36,942 bases of DNA from a virus. Positions 1 through 6,658 of this stretch are shown here, one piece after another (positions within the stretch are counted from its first letter, which is position 1; each line of letters opens with the position of its first letter). The position numbers were made by a program, and so were the translations under genes. Location of the stretch: positions 1 through 36,942 of the IMG/VR virus record IMGVR_UViG_3300036766_000278. The stretch is one strand, 5' to 3'. A model generated the notes under the pieces. The model was not told where the DNA came from. It ran no database searches and saw only the letters and a program-made list of their open reading frames with translations.

Positions 1-900
1 GGCGGTCGCGGCGTAGGTCGCGGCGAGGGTCGCGGCGTCGGTCGCGGCGCGAGTCGCGGCGTGGGTCGCGGCGTCGGTCGCGGCGTCGGTCGCGTCGGCG
101 GTCGCGTCGGCGGTCGCGGCGGCGGTCGCGGCGGCGGTCGCGGCGGCGGTCGCGGCGAAGGTCGCGTCGGCGGTCGCGTCGGCGGTCGCGGCGAAGGTCG
201 CGTCGCGAGTCGCGGCGAGGGTCGCGTCGTAGGTCGCGTCGTCTGTCGCGGCGTAGGTCGCGGCGAGGGTCGCGTCGTAGGTCGCGGCGAGGGTCGCGGC
301 GTGGGTCGCGTCGGCGGTCGCGGCGTAGGTCGCGGCGTCGGTCGCGGCGCGAGTCGCGGCGAGGGTCGCGGCGTCGGTCGCGGCGGCGGTCGCGTCGTAG
401 GTTGCGGCGATGGTCGCGTCGGCGGTCGCGGCGAGGGTCGCGGCGTCGGTCGCGGCGGCGGTCACGGCGCGGGTCGCGTCGTAGGTCGCGTCGGCGGTCG
501 CGGCGTAGGTCGCGGCGGCGGTCACGGCGTCGGTCGCGTCGTAGGTCGCGTCGGCGGTCGCGGCGAAGGTCGCGGCGCGAGTCGCGGCGTAGGTCGCGGC
601 GTCTGTCGCGGCGGCGGTCGCGGCGTCTGTCGCGGCGGAGGTCGCGGCGATGGTCGCGGCGAGGGTCGCGTCGCGAGTCGCGGCGAGGGTCGCGTCGCGA
701 GTCGCGGCGAGGGTCGCGGCGGCGGTCGCGGCGTCTGTCGCGGCGTCGGTCGCGGCGTGGGTCGCGTCGCCGGTCGCGGCGTGGGTCGCGGCGTAGGTCG
801 CGGCGGCGGTCGCGGCGTGGGTCGCGGCGTAGGTCGCGGCGTCGGTCGCGGCGACGGTCGCGGCGTGGGTCGCGGCGTCGGTCGCGGCGTAGGTCGCGGC
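1..900. repeat. 12-bp tandem repeat, 75 units in perfect register
   Basis: Consensus on the plus strand is GGTCGCGGCGTC with variants. Every 60-base line holds exactly five units and there is no indel across 900 bp. Variation is concentrated in one triplet per 12 bp; a second triplet alternates GGC/GTC. On the minus strand this codes (A/D)-A-T-X. The array ends at about 900, where the unique N-terminal coding sequence begins, and continues off the left edge. Some 24-bp blocks recur, for example 661-684 and 685-708 in tandem, and 37-60 again at 337-360, so units seem to have been copied as blocks. Confidence 0.95.
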
Positions 901-1305
901 GCGGGGGTGATTCTGCGCCGGCTCCCCACGCAGAACAGCAATCCCGCGCGCGCACGCAGCCGCGACAGCAGAGCGCGTCCCGGCCATCAGCTCGGCCTCG
1001 CTCACGCTGCTTCCAAACAGCGCTGCGTGCTGCTCAGGGTGATCGCGAAGCCACCAGACGCACGACGCCGCGACGGCAGCGATTGCACCTCCGATGGGCG
1101 AGGCGCAGAACACCCCGCGCTCGGGCACGGGCAGCTTTGCGGCATCGTACATGCCCCGCATGGCAACGCGGCACGCATCGCGGTCGGCGTCGGTCTGCGG
1201 CTCGGTGCGTAGAACGTGCGCGATCCATTTATCCCGCCAGGCCGGCAACTGCGCCTTGTGCTCTGGGTGGTCGTCGAACGAGTACTTTTTGTTTTTGCGG
1301 CTCAT
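1..1305 (-). CDS. Tetrapeptide-repeat protein, C-terminus cut by window edge
   Basis: The frame starts at an ATG (1303-1305) after a strong GGGAGGAT Shine-Dalgarno and stays open to base 1, giving 435 visible residues. Residues 1-135 are unique sequence (starts MSRKNKKYSFDDHPEHKAQ; contains LPAWRDKWIAHVL, and GVFCASPIGGAIAAV near residue 64). From residue 136 the protein is 75 uninterrupted tetrapeptides (A/D)-A-T-X with X mostly A, D, Y, L, R or H. The start lies 3 bp after the stop of the upstream nuclease gene, so it is the last visible gene of the leftward operon. From memory, the N-terminus resembles uncharacterised proteins that continue into long SVxDSVRAS- or AATD-type repeats; I could not check this. 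Ten Thr-codon changes in the repeats (ACC to ACT or ACA) are silent in this frame, which supports it over the other open frames. Function unknown. Confidence 0.8.
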   Translation of the reverse strand, partial: MSRKNKKYSFDDHPEHKAQLPAWRDKWIAHVLRTEPQTDADRDACRVAMRGMYDAAKLPVPERGVFCASPIGGAIAAVAASCVWWLRDHPEQHAALFGSSVSEAELMAGTRSAVAAACARGIAVLRGEPAQNHPRAATYAATDAATHAATVAATDAATYAATHAATAAATYAATHAATGDATHAATDAATDAATAAATLAATRDATLAATRDATLAATIAATSAATDAATAAATDAATYAATRAATFAATADATYDATDAVTAAATYAATADATYDATRAVTAAATDAATLAATADATIAATYDATAAATDAATLAATRAATDAATYAATADATHAATLAATYDATLAATYAATDDATYDATLAATRDATFAATADATADATFAATAAATAAATAAATADATADATDAATDAATHAATRAATDAATLAATYAATA

Positions 1306-1308
1306 GGT

Positions 1309-2160
1309 TCAATCCTCCCAGGATAAATTACGGGGTTTTACGACGCGCGACAGCTTCGCCGGATCCACGAGGGCCACGGCTACAGCACTGCGGGAGCCTT
1401 GCGGGCAGGTGTCGTACCAGCCGCAGAACTTCGGGGAACACACCCGGCTCGTGGGGTCGGCCGGCAGGAACACGCCGGCCGCGATGCCGGCCGCCACGGC
1501 CCCGAGGCGTTCGAGAGCGGCCGAGGCGTCGGCGTCGGTCACTTCCGCCACGATGCTTACGGCCTTCGGGACCTTGGTCTTGACCAGCCCATCGAGCTGG
1601 ATGCGGTCGGGGGCATGGCCGTCCGTCGCCATGATGGCGGCTCGGTAGAGACCGAACTGTGCAGACCGCAGGTCACCCAGCGACGGTGCCTTTGCCGCGG
1701 TCTTCGTGTCGTGGATCGTGGTAGCGGTCTGGATGTCCACGCGGCAGACGATCTCCAAGCCGAGATCAGGCGAGTCCACCACCAACTCGCGCTCGACGTG
1801 CGTGGGTTCGATGTGCGGCGCGATGTGCTTGTGGTGGCAGGCTGCGAGGGAGGCCGCCAAGTCGATCGCAGCGCCGAGCGCCGCCGCCTCGTTCTGGCCG
1901 TCCAGGACCGGCGCCTCCTCAGACCAGCGCCGGGTGACCGACTCGCTGGCGATGGCTTGCGGGGCGCCATCCTCCAGCAGCTCGCCCGTGTCGAGCTTCG
2001 AGCGCATGTCGCGTTCCACTGCCTCGTGCGTCCCGGAGCCCACTAGCAGCGCGACCCCCGGGGGCCGGCGCTCGCCACGCGCATAGCGATAGTACCATTG
2101 CAGGCCACAACGCAGGTACGTGTTCGCCTGCGAGAACGATAGATGCGGCTTGTCGCTCAC
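1309..2160 (-). CDS. PD-(D/E)XK nuclease, RecB/Cas4-like
   Basis: This 283-residue protein has the layout of the PDDEXK_1 family (RecB C-terminal/Cas4-type exonucleases). The N-terminal signature LSFSQANTYLRC carries Cys18. His45 is in GTHEAVE. The core acidic residues are Asp142 (CRVDIQ) and Asp151-x-Lys153 (HDTKTA), followed by Gln168 and Tyr172 of the QxxxY motif. A C-terminal cluster Cys241-x4-Cys246-x5-Cys252 together with Cys18 could hold a 4Fe-4S cluster, as in Cas4 and AddB. The start is GTG at 2158-2160, overlapping the stop of the upstream mini-gene (GTGA). Next to an ERF annealing protein, it probably resects DNA ends for single-strand annealing, a job analogous to lambda Exo with Beta. 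The pairing is inference; the fold call is strong. Confidence 0.88.
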   Translation of the reverse strand: MSDKPHLSFSQANTYLRCGLQWYYRYARGERRPPGVALLVGSGTHEAVERDMRSKLDTGELLEDGAPQAIASESVTRRWSEEAPVLDGQNEAAALGAAIDLAASLAACHHKHIAPHIEPTHVERELVVDSPDLGLEIVCRVDIQTATTIHDTKTAAKAPSLGDLRSAQFGLYRAAIMATDGHAPDRIQLDGLVKTKVPKAVSIVAEVTDADASAALERLGAVAAGIAAGVFLPADPTSRVCSPKFCGWYDTCPQGSRSAVAVALVDPAKLSRVVKPRNLSWED

Positions 2161-2288
2161 GGCGCCACCTTGCCGGTTCGGCGCGGCCGCGACATGGCCT
2201 CACTGACGCGCTGCCTTGCACCCCATGACTCGTCTACTCCGACAACTACGAGTCGGCCAAACCGCTGGCCCACCGCCAGGACACTCAC
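2157..2288 (-). CDS. 43-aa protein with GQRFGRL motif, possible remnant
   Basis: This small ORF lies exactly between the ERF gene and the nuclease gene. Its GTG start overlaps the ERF stop and its TGA overlaps the nuclease GTG, so all three are coupled. The sequence VGQRFGRLVVVGVDES resembles the first segment of many phage and mobile-element proteins that begin G-x-R-F-G-R-L-x-V and continue into a CDCG zinc element with HNH or AP2 domains. That continuation is absent here, so it may be a truncated remnant or just a coupling peptide. Function unknown. Confidence 0.45.
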   Translation of the reverse strand: MSVLAVGQRFGRLVVVGVDESWGARQRVSEAMSRPRRTGKVAP

Positions 2289-3142
2289 TGTTTCACCGTG
2301 ATAGAGCGCAAAAACAGGACGGCGTTGTTCGCCTCGTCGTCGGTCTGGCTCATCAAGTTCGCGATCGGATGGCCCGCGCGGTCCTGCACCACCTCCATCA
2401 ACGCTTCTATCGAGGTCAGGCCGGCGGCACGGCCGATGTCCACGAACTTGACCCACGAGCGCAGCTCGGCCTGCGCGCGGGTCATCTCGGCCGGCGTCAG
2501 ATCTTTGGACGAGGCGATATCTCGCTCGCACACTTGCGTGAGGTAGGCGAGGCGGCGCACCCGCTCGGCCTCCTCGCGCTCCTTGCCCTTGGCGTCGATG
2601 CCGTAGCTAACTCCAGCCTCGTTCATCAGCGCCATGAGGGTCTTGAGGTCATTGGGCTGCGTTGCAGGGGCTTTTGGGGGCGGCACGATCTCCGTCGTGA
2701 GCTTCTTCGGTGCGGGGGGGGCCGGCGCCTTCGCCACCTTCGGCGGCTGGGGTGTGGCCTGCCGTTGCGGCTGCGCCCGCTCTGCGTCATCGTCATCCTC
2801 CCCCGCGAGCGACAGCACGGATTGCAACACATAGCGGCGCGCGTATGTGATCGCGCTGCCGCGCTCCTGCGGCGTGGCGCCACTCAGCGGGTACTCTCCG
2901 CAGTCGAGGGACTCGCCCGACGCGTGTAACACCGTCGTCGATAGTACCAGGGCGCCGGCAGGGTTCGTGCGCGGGGCCTGGACCACGACCAGGCCGTTCG
3001 CGGCGAGGGGGCCAGCCGCGCACGCAAGAATCTCGTCGAGCGGCGCGAAACGTGCGTGAAAATGCGGGTTGACGGCGGTCTTCTTCGGGGTCGGCATGTC
3101 GCGCCGCGCCGCGGACAGGGCCTCGAACAGGAGCTTGCTCAT
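2285..3142 (-). CDS. erf: ERF-family single-strand DNA annealing protein
   Basis: The protein has 285 residues. NPHFHARFAPLDEIL (about 25-39) and GSAITYARRYVLQSVLSL followed by AGEDDDDAE (about 95-121) are diagnostic of the ERF superfamily (P22 Erf type), which anneals complementary single strands in recombination and genome circularisation. A Pro/Ala-rich linker (about 123-162) leads to a helical C-terminal domain of about 120 residues. Within that, residues 190-208 resemble part of the small protein coded at 6659-6850. Start ATG at 3140-3142 follows GAAAGG at 8 bases and overlaps the upstream stop. The downstream nuclease makes a two-enzyme recombination module likely. Confidence 0.93.
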   Translation of the reverse strand: MSKLLFEALSAARRDMPTPKKTAVNPHFHARFAPLDEILACAAGPLAANGLVVVQAPRTNPAGALVLSTTVLHASGESLDCGEYPLSGATPQERGSAITYARRYVLQSVLSLAGEDDDDAERAQPQRQATPQPPKVAKAPAPPAPKKLTTEIVPPPKAPATQPNDLKTLMALMNEAGVSYGIDAKGKEREEAERVRRLAYLTQVCERDIASSKDLTPAEMTRAQAELRSWVKFVDIGRAAGLTSIEALMEVVQDRAGHPIANLMSQTDDEANNAVLFLRSITVKQ

Positions 3143-3297
3143 TTGGTGTACCTTTCGTAGTTGTCTCGCATCGGTTGCTCGTCTCGCTGTTCGCCCGTCT
3201 CGGGTGCGTGGTGCGCCCGATCCACGAACTGCTCGTCGATGCGCTGGCGCTCCGCCTCGTGGTGGTAGGCGGACTGCTCGGCCCGCTCGTCGGTCAT
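3139..3297 (-). CDS. Charged 52-aa hypothetical protein
   Basis: I do not recognise this protein. It is strongly hydrophilic (MTDERAEQSAYHHEAERQRI near the start) and probably helical or disordered, with no cysteine or membrane segment. The ATG at 3295-3297 follows GGAGGG, a good Shine-Dalgarno, and overlaps the upstream stop as ATGA. Its own TGA overlaps the ERF start in the same way. The tight coupling to the ERF gene is the main support that it is real. Confidence 0.65.
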   Translation of the reverse strand: MTDERAEQSAYHHEAERQRIDEQFVDRAHHAPETGEQRDEQPMRDNYERYTK

Positions 3298-3647
3298 GGT
3301 GCGATCCCTCCGAGAATGCGCAGCGCGTCCGCTACATGTCCGATGATGATCGCGTCGTCCTGTGGTTGCGTCTGGATCATGATCGCGCCGAGGTGGCTGC
3401 GGGCCTCGTACATGGCAGCTCGCATCGCCTTGAGTTCCAGGCACAAAAGCTCCGTCTGTCCGGGCACTCGATCGAGCCCCTCGCTCTCTCGCTGGGCGAC
3501 GCATGCCCGCAGGATGCGAGACGTGCGTGCTTCGAGCCAGCACGCTTCGCAGAAGTCGCGCCAGCCGCCGCCAGGCGACCTCGTGGACGCCACCTCGAGC
3601 GCGAGCTTGCCGCAGCAGTCGCATCGCAGATAGATACCGATGCTCAT
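3294..3647 (-). CDS. Zinc-finger-like hypothetical protein, 117 aa
   Basis: The N-terminus holds two cysteine pairs, CDCCGK (about residues 9-14) and CEACW (about 33-37), spaced as in a zinc ribbon. After that comes a helical, leucine/alanine-rich region with further single cysteines (LRACVAQRES, LLCLELKAMRAAM). No family is recognised. ATG at 3645-3647 overlaps the upstream stop and its stop overlaps the next gene. A nucleic-acid or protein-binding role is a guess from the cysteines. Confidence 0.72.
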   Translation of the reverse strand: MSIGIYLRCDCCGKLALEVASTRSPGGGWRDFCEACWLEARTSRILRACVAQRESEGLDRVPGQTELLCLELKAMRAAMYEARSHLGAIMIQTQPQDDAIIIGHVADALRILGGIAP

Positions 3648-3880
3648 GGCTTTGCCCTGTTAACGAATGCCTCCGCCTCTGCGGCCGTTGGTTCGCTTCC
3701 TAGTGGCTCGTCCCGGCCTTCCCATTGAATCAGTGCGGCATCGAGGCACGCGAAAAGGTCGCGCGCATCTTGCTCCGAGAGTGATAGGTCGTCGTTTCCG
3801 TACACGATCGAAAACGGCAACTGATTCCCTTCGTCCGCAGTGACCTTGAAATCTCCCTGATGCACGTTCGCGCGCCTCAT
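3644..3880 (-). CDS. 78-aa acidic hypothetical protein
   Basis: Starting at the ATG at 3878-3880 gives MRRANVHQGDFKVTADEGN and onward. The start is chosen because it forms the operon's usual ATGA overlap with the upstream gene; the frame extends further upstream only into overlap with that gene. The first half looks beta-rich (FKVTADEGNQLPFSIVYG) and the second helical (SEQDARDLFACLDAALIQW). No known motif or membrane segment. Function unknown. Confidence 0.68.
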   Translation of the reverse strand: MRRANVHQGDFKVTADEGNQLPFSIVYGNDDLSLSEQDARDLFACLDAALIQWEGRDEPLGSEPTAAEAEAFVNRAKP

Positions 3881-4119
3881 GGTGACCCCGCCTCGCCCGA
3901 GGCGCAGAGCTGGAGCTTGCACCTCGGGCACGTCCGCTGTTCCCAGCCGGCCAGAACCCAGGCCAGGTGCGAGCACGTTGCCTGCATCATGCTCCGGTCG
4001 GGGGCCGCACACGCGGCCTCCCAGGCCTGCTGCTCGGCCACGTCTGCGGCGTCCGCTGCCGCCCGGGCCTCGCGCGCTGCCGCCCTGGCGGCCTGCCATC
4101 GTGCGTCGGCGGCGGTCAT
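3877..4119 (-). CDS. 80-aa Ala-rich helical protein with zinc-knuckle end
   Basis: Starting at the ATG at 4117-4119, residues 1-40 form an alanine/arginine-rich helix (ARAAAREARAAADAADVAEQ). The C-terminal part carries Cys49-x-His51 and CPRCKLQLC (Cys64, Cys67, Cys71), a plausible zinc site. Similar short CxH...CPxC proteins are common in phages, with no agreed function. ATGA overlaps exist at both ends. Confidence 0.68.
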   Translation of the reverse strand: MTAADARWQAARAAAREARAAADAADVAEQQAWEAACAAPDRSMMQATCSHLAWVLAGWEQRTCPRCKLQLCASGEAGSP

Positions 4120-4307
4120 CGCGCCCACCCGGCCGATACGGCCGCCTCGCCGTCGGCGACGCACGATGGGCACATGGGCAGGTTGGCTTCGATCACAGCG
4201 GCAGGCCGAAGCGGATGAAACTCGCACGGCGCCACCAAGCCCCCCTGGTGGCCGTAAACGCAGCGGCACTCGTCGGGAGCGTGGGTACACGCGATCTCGT
4301 TCGTCAT
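4116..4307 (-). CDS. 63-aa cysteine-rich hypothetical protein
   Basis: This small protein has cysteines and histidines typical of metal binding: Cys7, Cys14-x-Cys16, Cys28-x2-His31 and CPSC near residue 46. GGAGG is eight bases upstream of the ATG (4305-4307). It is the first gene of the sub-operon running to the left edge: upstream (4308-4403) there is no minus-strand gene, only about 96 bp and then a plus-strand gene. A promoter for this sub-operon is therefore likely in 4308-4403, but I see no clear -35/-10 pair. Confidence 0.68.
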   Translation of the reverse strand: MTNEIACTHAPDECRCVYGHQGGLVAPCEFHPLRPAAVIEANLPMCPSCVADGEAAVSAGWAR

Positions 4308-4403
4308 GGGATCGACCTCCGTTCAAGGGTTTTGTACATCGAAGCGAAACGGTTAGCAAGAGAATTCGTAGACAGCGACGGGCAAACGTGGTAAGCGTAT
4401 CGC

Positions 4404-4577
4404 ATGGCTCTTCTTACGGCGATCCAGCGCGCGGCGGCGAAGATGGGCCGCAAGGGCGGCAAGACTAGCAGGTGGCGCATGACCGCGAAGGAGCGAAGCG
4501 AAGCGGCGGCCCACGCAGCCAAGGCTCGATGGGCGCTGCGCGACGCGAAGGCAGCGGAGGCGAAGCGGGCGGGGTAG
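4404..4577 (+). CDS. Small basic protein with GRKGGK...AAKARW motif
   Basis: This is the only plus-strand gene within the leftward arm. It codes 57 residues, strongly basic and helical: MGRKGGKTSRWRMTAKERSE then AAAHAAKARW. The pattern GG(K)-x-basic, then T-x-E/K-x-R-S, then A-A-x-A-R-W is familiar from many short bacterial and phage proteins, often read as DNA-binding-like. The protein coded at 8524-8763 has a related pattern. No good Shine-Dalgarno is visible upstream of the ATG. Its orientation implies its own promoter in 4308-4403. Function unproven. Confidence 0.6.
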   Translation: MALLTAIQRAAAKMGRKGGKTSRWRMTAKERSEAAAHAAKARWALRDAKAAEAKRAG

Positions 4578-4617
4578 CTCACGGGGCGTGGGTTCCTTTC
4601 GTGTGGGGGGGTTAGGT

Positions 4618-4682
4618 GCCGGGCTTGCCCTAGCCGTGGCCCGGCGATCACGGTGACGGAGTGCGCGGTAGGGCTCCGCGCA
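4618..4682. terminator. Two hairpins between convergent genes
   Basis: The 116-bp gap between the plus-strand gene ending at 4577 and the minus-strand gene ending at 4694 holds two perfect 7-bp stems. They are GCCGGGC (4618-4624) with GCCCGGC (4639-4645), and TGCGCGG (4662-4668) with CCGCGCA (4676-4682). The position between convergent stops suits a bidirectional terminator. No clean U-tract follows either stem, so this is only a candidate. Confidence 0.4.
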
Positions 4683-4693
4683 AAAGGGTTTGC

Positions 4694-5347
4694 TTATGGT
4701 GCAACCTTGAGGGCGAAGCTCACCAGGACCGAGCACACCTTGCGGGCCTGCTCGACGGTGAGGCTGTTCAACTCGATGTTGACGCTGCCGCCGCTGCACT
4801 TGACCGAGCCGAAGAAATCGCCCCGGTAGATGCTGAACTCACGCGGGCTGTTCTCGCGCGGTTTGGCGGCGTCAACGAGTTGGGCCAGTTCTTTTGCGGC
4901 GTCCTCGCCGGCCTGGTGGTAAGCGTCGTTCGCTTGCACCTTGGCGAGCGCGGCGGGGAACTCGATCGCGTAGGCCGGCATGATCCGGCGCGTGATCTCT
5001 TTTGCGATGGCCTCGGGGGAGCGGTCGCCGGCCACGGTGATGTCCTGGACGGAGCCCACCGACACGGTCTCGCGCTTGGCGCGCATCGGCAGGACGGCGC
5101 CGATCTCGATGCGGCCCTTGCTCGCGCCGTAGCTGATGCGGTGGACGTGCAGCTTGCGGCCTTCGGGACCGGCGAGCGTGGCGGACGGGTAGGGCATGCC
5201 GTCGCAGTCGTGGCTCGACTTGCGGTCGAAGGTGTAGCCCTCCAGGTGGCGAGCGATCTGCATGGCGAGCGCGTGCAGCTCGCGGGATTCGGCGTTGCGG
5301 GTCTCGATGTAGGGATTGACTTCGGGCGTTTCGGTCGTCGTCGTCAT
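4694..5347 (-). CDS. Hypothetical protein, 217 aa
   Basis: I do not recognise this protein. The ATG at 5345-5347 is chosen because GGAG lies 7 bases upstream and the longer frame overlaps the next gene. The sequence begins with a Thr-rich tail (MTTTTETPEVNPYIETRN), has a mixed alpha/beta middle (residues about 40-130, including KGRIEIGAVLPM), and ends with a beta-rich part (REFSIYRGDFFGSVKCSGG) plus a helix. There is no membrane segment. It may be a DNA-metabolism accessory given its neighbours, but nothing specific supports that. Confidence 0.7.
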   Translation of the reverse strand: MTTTTETPEVNPYIETRNAESRELHALAMQIARHLEGYTFDRKSSHDCDGMPYPSATLAGPEGRKLHVHRISYGASKGRIEIGAVLPMRAKRETVSVGSVQDITVAGDRSPEAIAKEITRRIMPAYAIEFPAALAKVQANDAYHQAGEDAAKELAQLVDAAKPRENSPREFSIYRGDFFGSVKCSGGSVNIELNSLTVEQARKVCSVLVSFALKVAP

Positions 5348-5373
5348 TGGGATCTCCGTCACAAGAGACTGAA

Positions 5374-5392
5374 GCCGGGAAACCGTCCCGGC
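5374..5392. promoter_or_regulatory. Intergenic hairpin, 7-bp perfect stem
   Basis: GCCGGGA (5374-5380) and TCCCGGC (5386-5392) enclose a 5-base loop. The hairpin lies in the 76-bp gap between two leftward genes, where the operon's usual stop/start overlap is broken. It could be an attenuator or an mRNA processing or stability element. No U-tract follows on the minus strand. Confidence 0.4.
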
Positions 5393-5423
5393 GCGGCAGA
5401 AAACTGTTAGGCGCTCGCACTCG

Positions 5424-5879
5424 CTACTCGTCGTCGACCTCCTCGACATCGTACCGGCAGGGCTCGTATGACACTGAGTCCAGGCCTTGTTCGCCGGTGT
5501 TCGGGTTCGCGGCCCAGGTATCGCGCGTGAGGCCGCAGCCGCAGCGAACGCAGGCGTAGCTAAAAATGAGTCCGCCACCGTGGCCGTGGACTCCCGGATT
5601 GTCGGCGAGGCCGCCCACGAGCTCGTGTGGGGCTTGCCAGTCATGGTTGTCGTCGTCGCGACAGGGCGGCTCGGGCGGATCGACAGCCACGGTCCCGTTG
5701 CGTTCCTCAGCTGGGTCGTCGGCCGGGCGGGCGCGCCAGCCGATCCAGATGGTCGAGGCGCGTTCCTCGGGCCATCCCTCTGCGGCCGCGTCCGCGGCGC
5801 AGATGCAGGCTGCGTCGAGGGTCGCGCAATCTATCGGCTGCCAGGGGGTATCGTCGGTTCGGATCTCGTATATGGTCAT
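5424..5879 (-). CDS. Zinc-binding-type hypothetical protein, 151 aa
   Basis: The ATG at 5877-5879 follows AAGGAGA. The N-terminal half (MTIYEIRTDDTPWQPIDC...) is rich in Ala/Trp and acidic. The C-terminal half has HDWQAPHELVGG, then GVHGHGGGLIFSYACVRCGC and TWAANPNTGEQGL. The CVRCGC cysteines with nearby histidines look like a zinc site. I recall a family of uncharacterised bacterial and mobile-element proteins with the same GG-x-NPGV-x-GHGGG and DTWA-x-NP-x-TGEQG pattern, but could not check this. The very acidic end (DVEEVDDE) is unusual. Function unknown. Confidence 0.75.
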   Translation of the reverse strand: MTIYEIRTDDTPWQPIDCATLDAACICAADAAAEGWPEERASTIWIGWRARPADDPAEERNGTVAVDPPEPPCRDDDNHDWQAPHELVGGLADNPGVHGHGGGLIFSYACVRCGCGLTRDTWAANPNTGEQGLDSVSYEPCRYDVEEVDDE

Positions 5880-5899
5880 CTGGGTTTCTCCTTCTGGGG

Positions 5900-6409
5900 T
5901 TAGCTGATGTAGGGGTAGGGGTAGGGGGCGATTGACTCGCGGCGGGGCATGCATGCGCATCCGGTATGCGCGCCACCGGCGCGGCATGGCCGGCCGGCCG
6001 GGGCCGGGCGGGGGGCGTCGAACACGGCCCCGAACACGGCGGGGGCAGGGGCAGGCGGAAACGAGAAGAAGGCCGCTTCTTCCTCGTCGGCCAGTGCGGC
6101 GCAGACTTCAGCCGGGGGCTGTACTTCGCCCACAAAGCCGGGCGCATCCTCTACCGCGGCGCGCCATGCCGCAAACGTAGGGTCGCGCCAAAGGTCTACC
6201 CACGGTCCGCGGCACGGGAGCGCGGCAAGCGACACGTTCAAGGCCACAATCCAGTCCGCACATGGCTTGCCAACCCAGTCGGCGAAGTCTGCCAGGTGGG
6301 AGCCGGGCGCGGAGTCCGCGGATTCCAGAAAATCGTACAAGCTAGGCGATGATTCGATCAATGCGTTGATTACCGCGTGCTTACTCTTGTATTTGAGTTG
6401 CGCTTTCAT
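5900..6409 (-). CDS. Hypothetical protein, 169 aa, proline-rich tail
   Basis: The start ATG (6407-6409) overlaps the upstream stop and follows GGAGGG. The first 100 residues look globular (FADWVGKPCADWIVALNVSL; tryptophan-rich PWVDLWRDPTFAAWRAAV). The last 60 are Pro/Ala/Cys-rich and end PYPYPYIS. That end is coded by a short GTAGGG-type repeat near 5911-5928. No family recognised. The low-complexity tail may be disordered. Confidence 0.68.
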   Translation of the reverse strand: MKAQLKYKSKHAVINALIESSPSLYDFLESADSAPGSHLADFADWVGKPCADWIVALNVSLAALPCRGPWVDLWRDPTFAAWRAAVEDAPGFVGEVQPPAEVCAALADEEEAAFFSFPPAPAPAVFGAVFDAPRPAPAGRPCRAGGAHTGCACMPRRESIAPYPYPYIS

Positions 6410-6654
6410 TTGAGCCCTCCAAGGACAGCGCCAGCGAATGCCGCGAAAAGCGGGTCCTCATGAAACATGCTCGCCTGCCGTGGCGCCCGAACCTTGCGCG
6501 CCGTCGGGCGCCCGGCCGGCGCTTGCGCTTGTAGGGTGAAGGGAGCGACGGCGGACGCTGGCGCGGGAGTCTCGGCCACTAGCGGCAGGGACTCGGGGTC
6601 GCGCCAACCTTCCCGCGTAAGCTCGCAGACGAATGATGTATCGGATGGTTTCAT
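6406..6654 (-). CDS. Hypothetical protein, 82 aa
   Basis: The ATG at 6652-6654 gives MKPSDTSFVCELTREGWRDP. A Pro/Ala-rich middle (about 25-55) precedes a C-terminal segment ending FAAFAGAVLGGLK. The final 12 residues are small and hydrophobic but too short to call a membrane anchor. It starts 5 bp after the upstream stop and ends in an ATGA overlap with the next gene. Function unknown. Confidence 0.62.
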   Translation of the reverse strand: MKPSDTSFVCELTREGWRDPESLPLVAETPAPASAVAPFTLQAQAPAGRPTARKVRAPRQASMFHEDPLFAAFAGAVLGGLK

Positions 6655-6658
6655 TGCG

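Noticed and set aside
1-900. Variable region of a diversity-generating retroelement (NNC codons)
   Set aside because: No reverse transcriptase, template repeat or accessory gene is in the window. AAC codons, expected for unmutated sites, are absent, and GC-rich codon bias also favours NNC. Kept only as a population-level question.
522-941. Minus-strand Thr-Pro-Arg-Pro repeat frame
   Set aside because: It has a stop at 522 caused by one base variant, starts within the coding part of the better frame, and has no Shine-Dalgarno or operon linkage.
61-1212. Plus-strand open frame coding Gly-Arg-Gly-Val repeats over the 12-bp array
   Set aside because: It lacks a ribosome-binding site and ends in sequence that is coding on the other strand. 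Silent changes in the array fit the minus-strand (A/D)-A-T-X frame, and neighbouring genes are on the minus strand.
5896-5928. Four G-runs (telomere-like GTAGGGG) as a regulatory G-quadruplex
   Set aside because: The G-rich strand is not the mRNA strand, and the sequence is explained by the PYPYPY coding end of the minus-strand gene; too weak to list.
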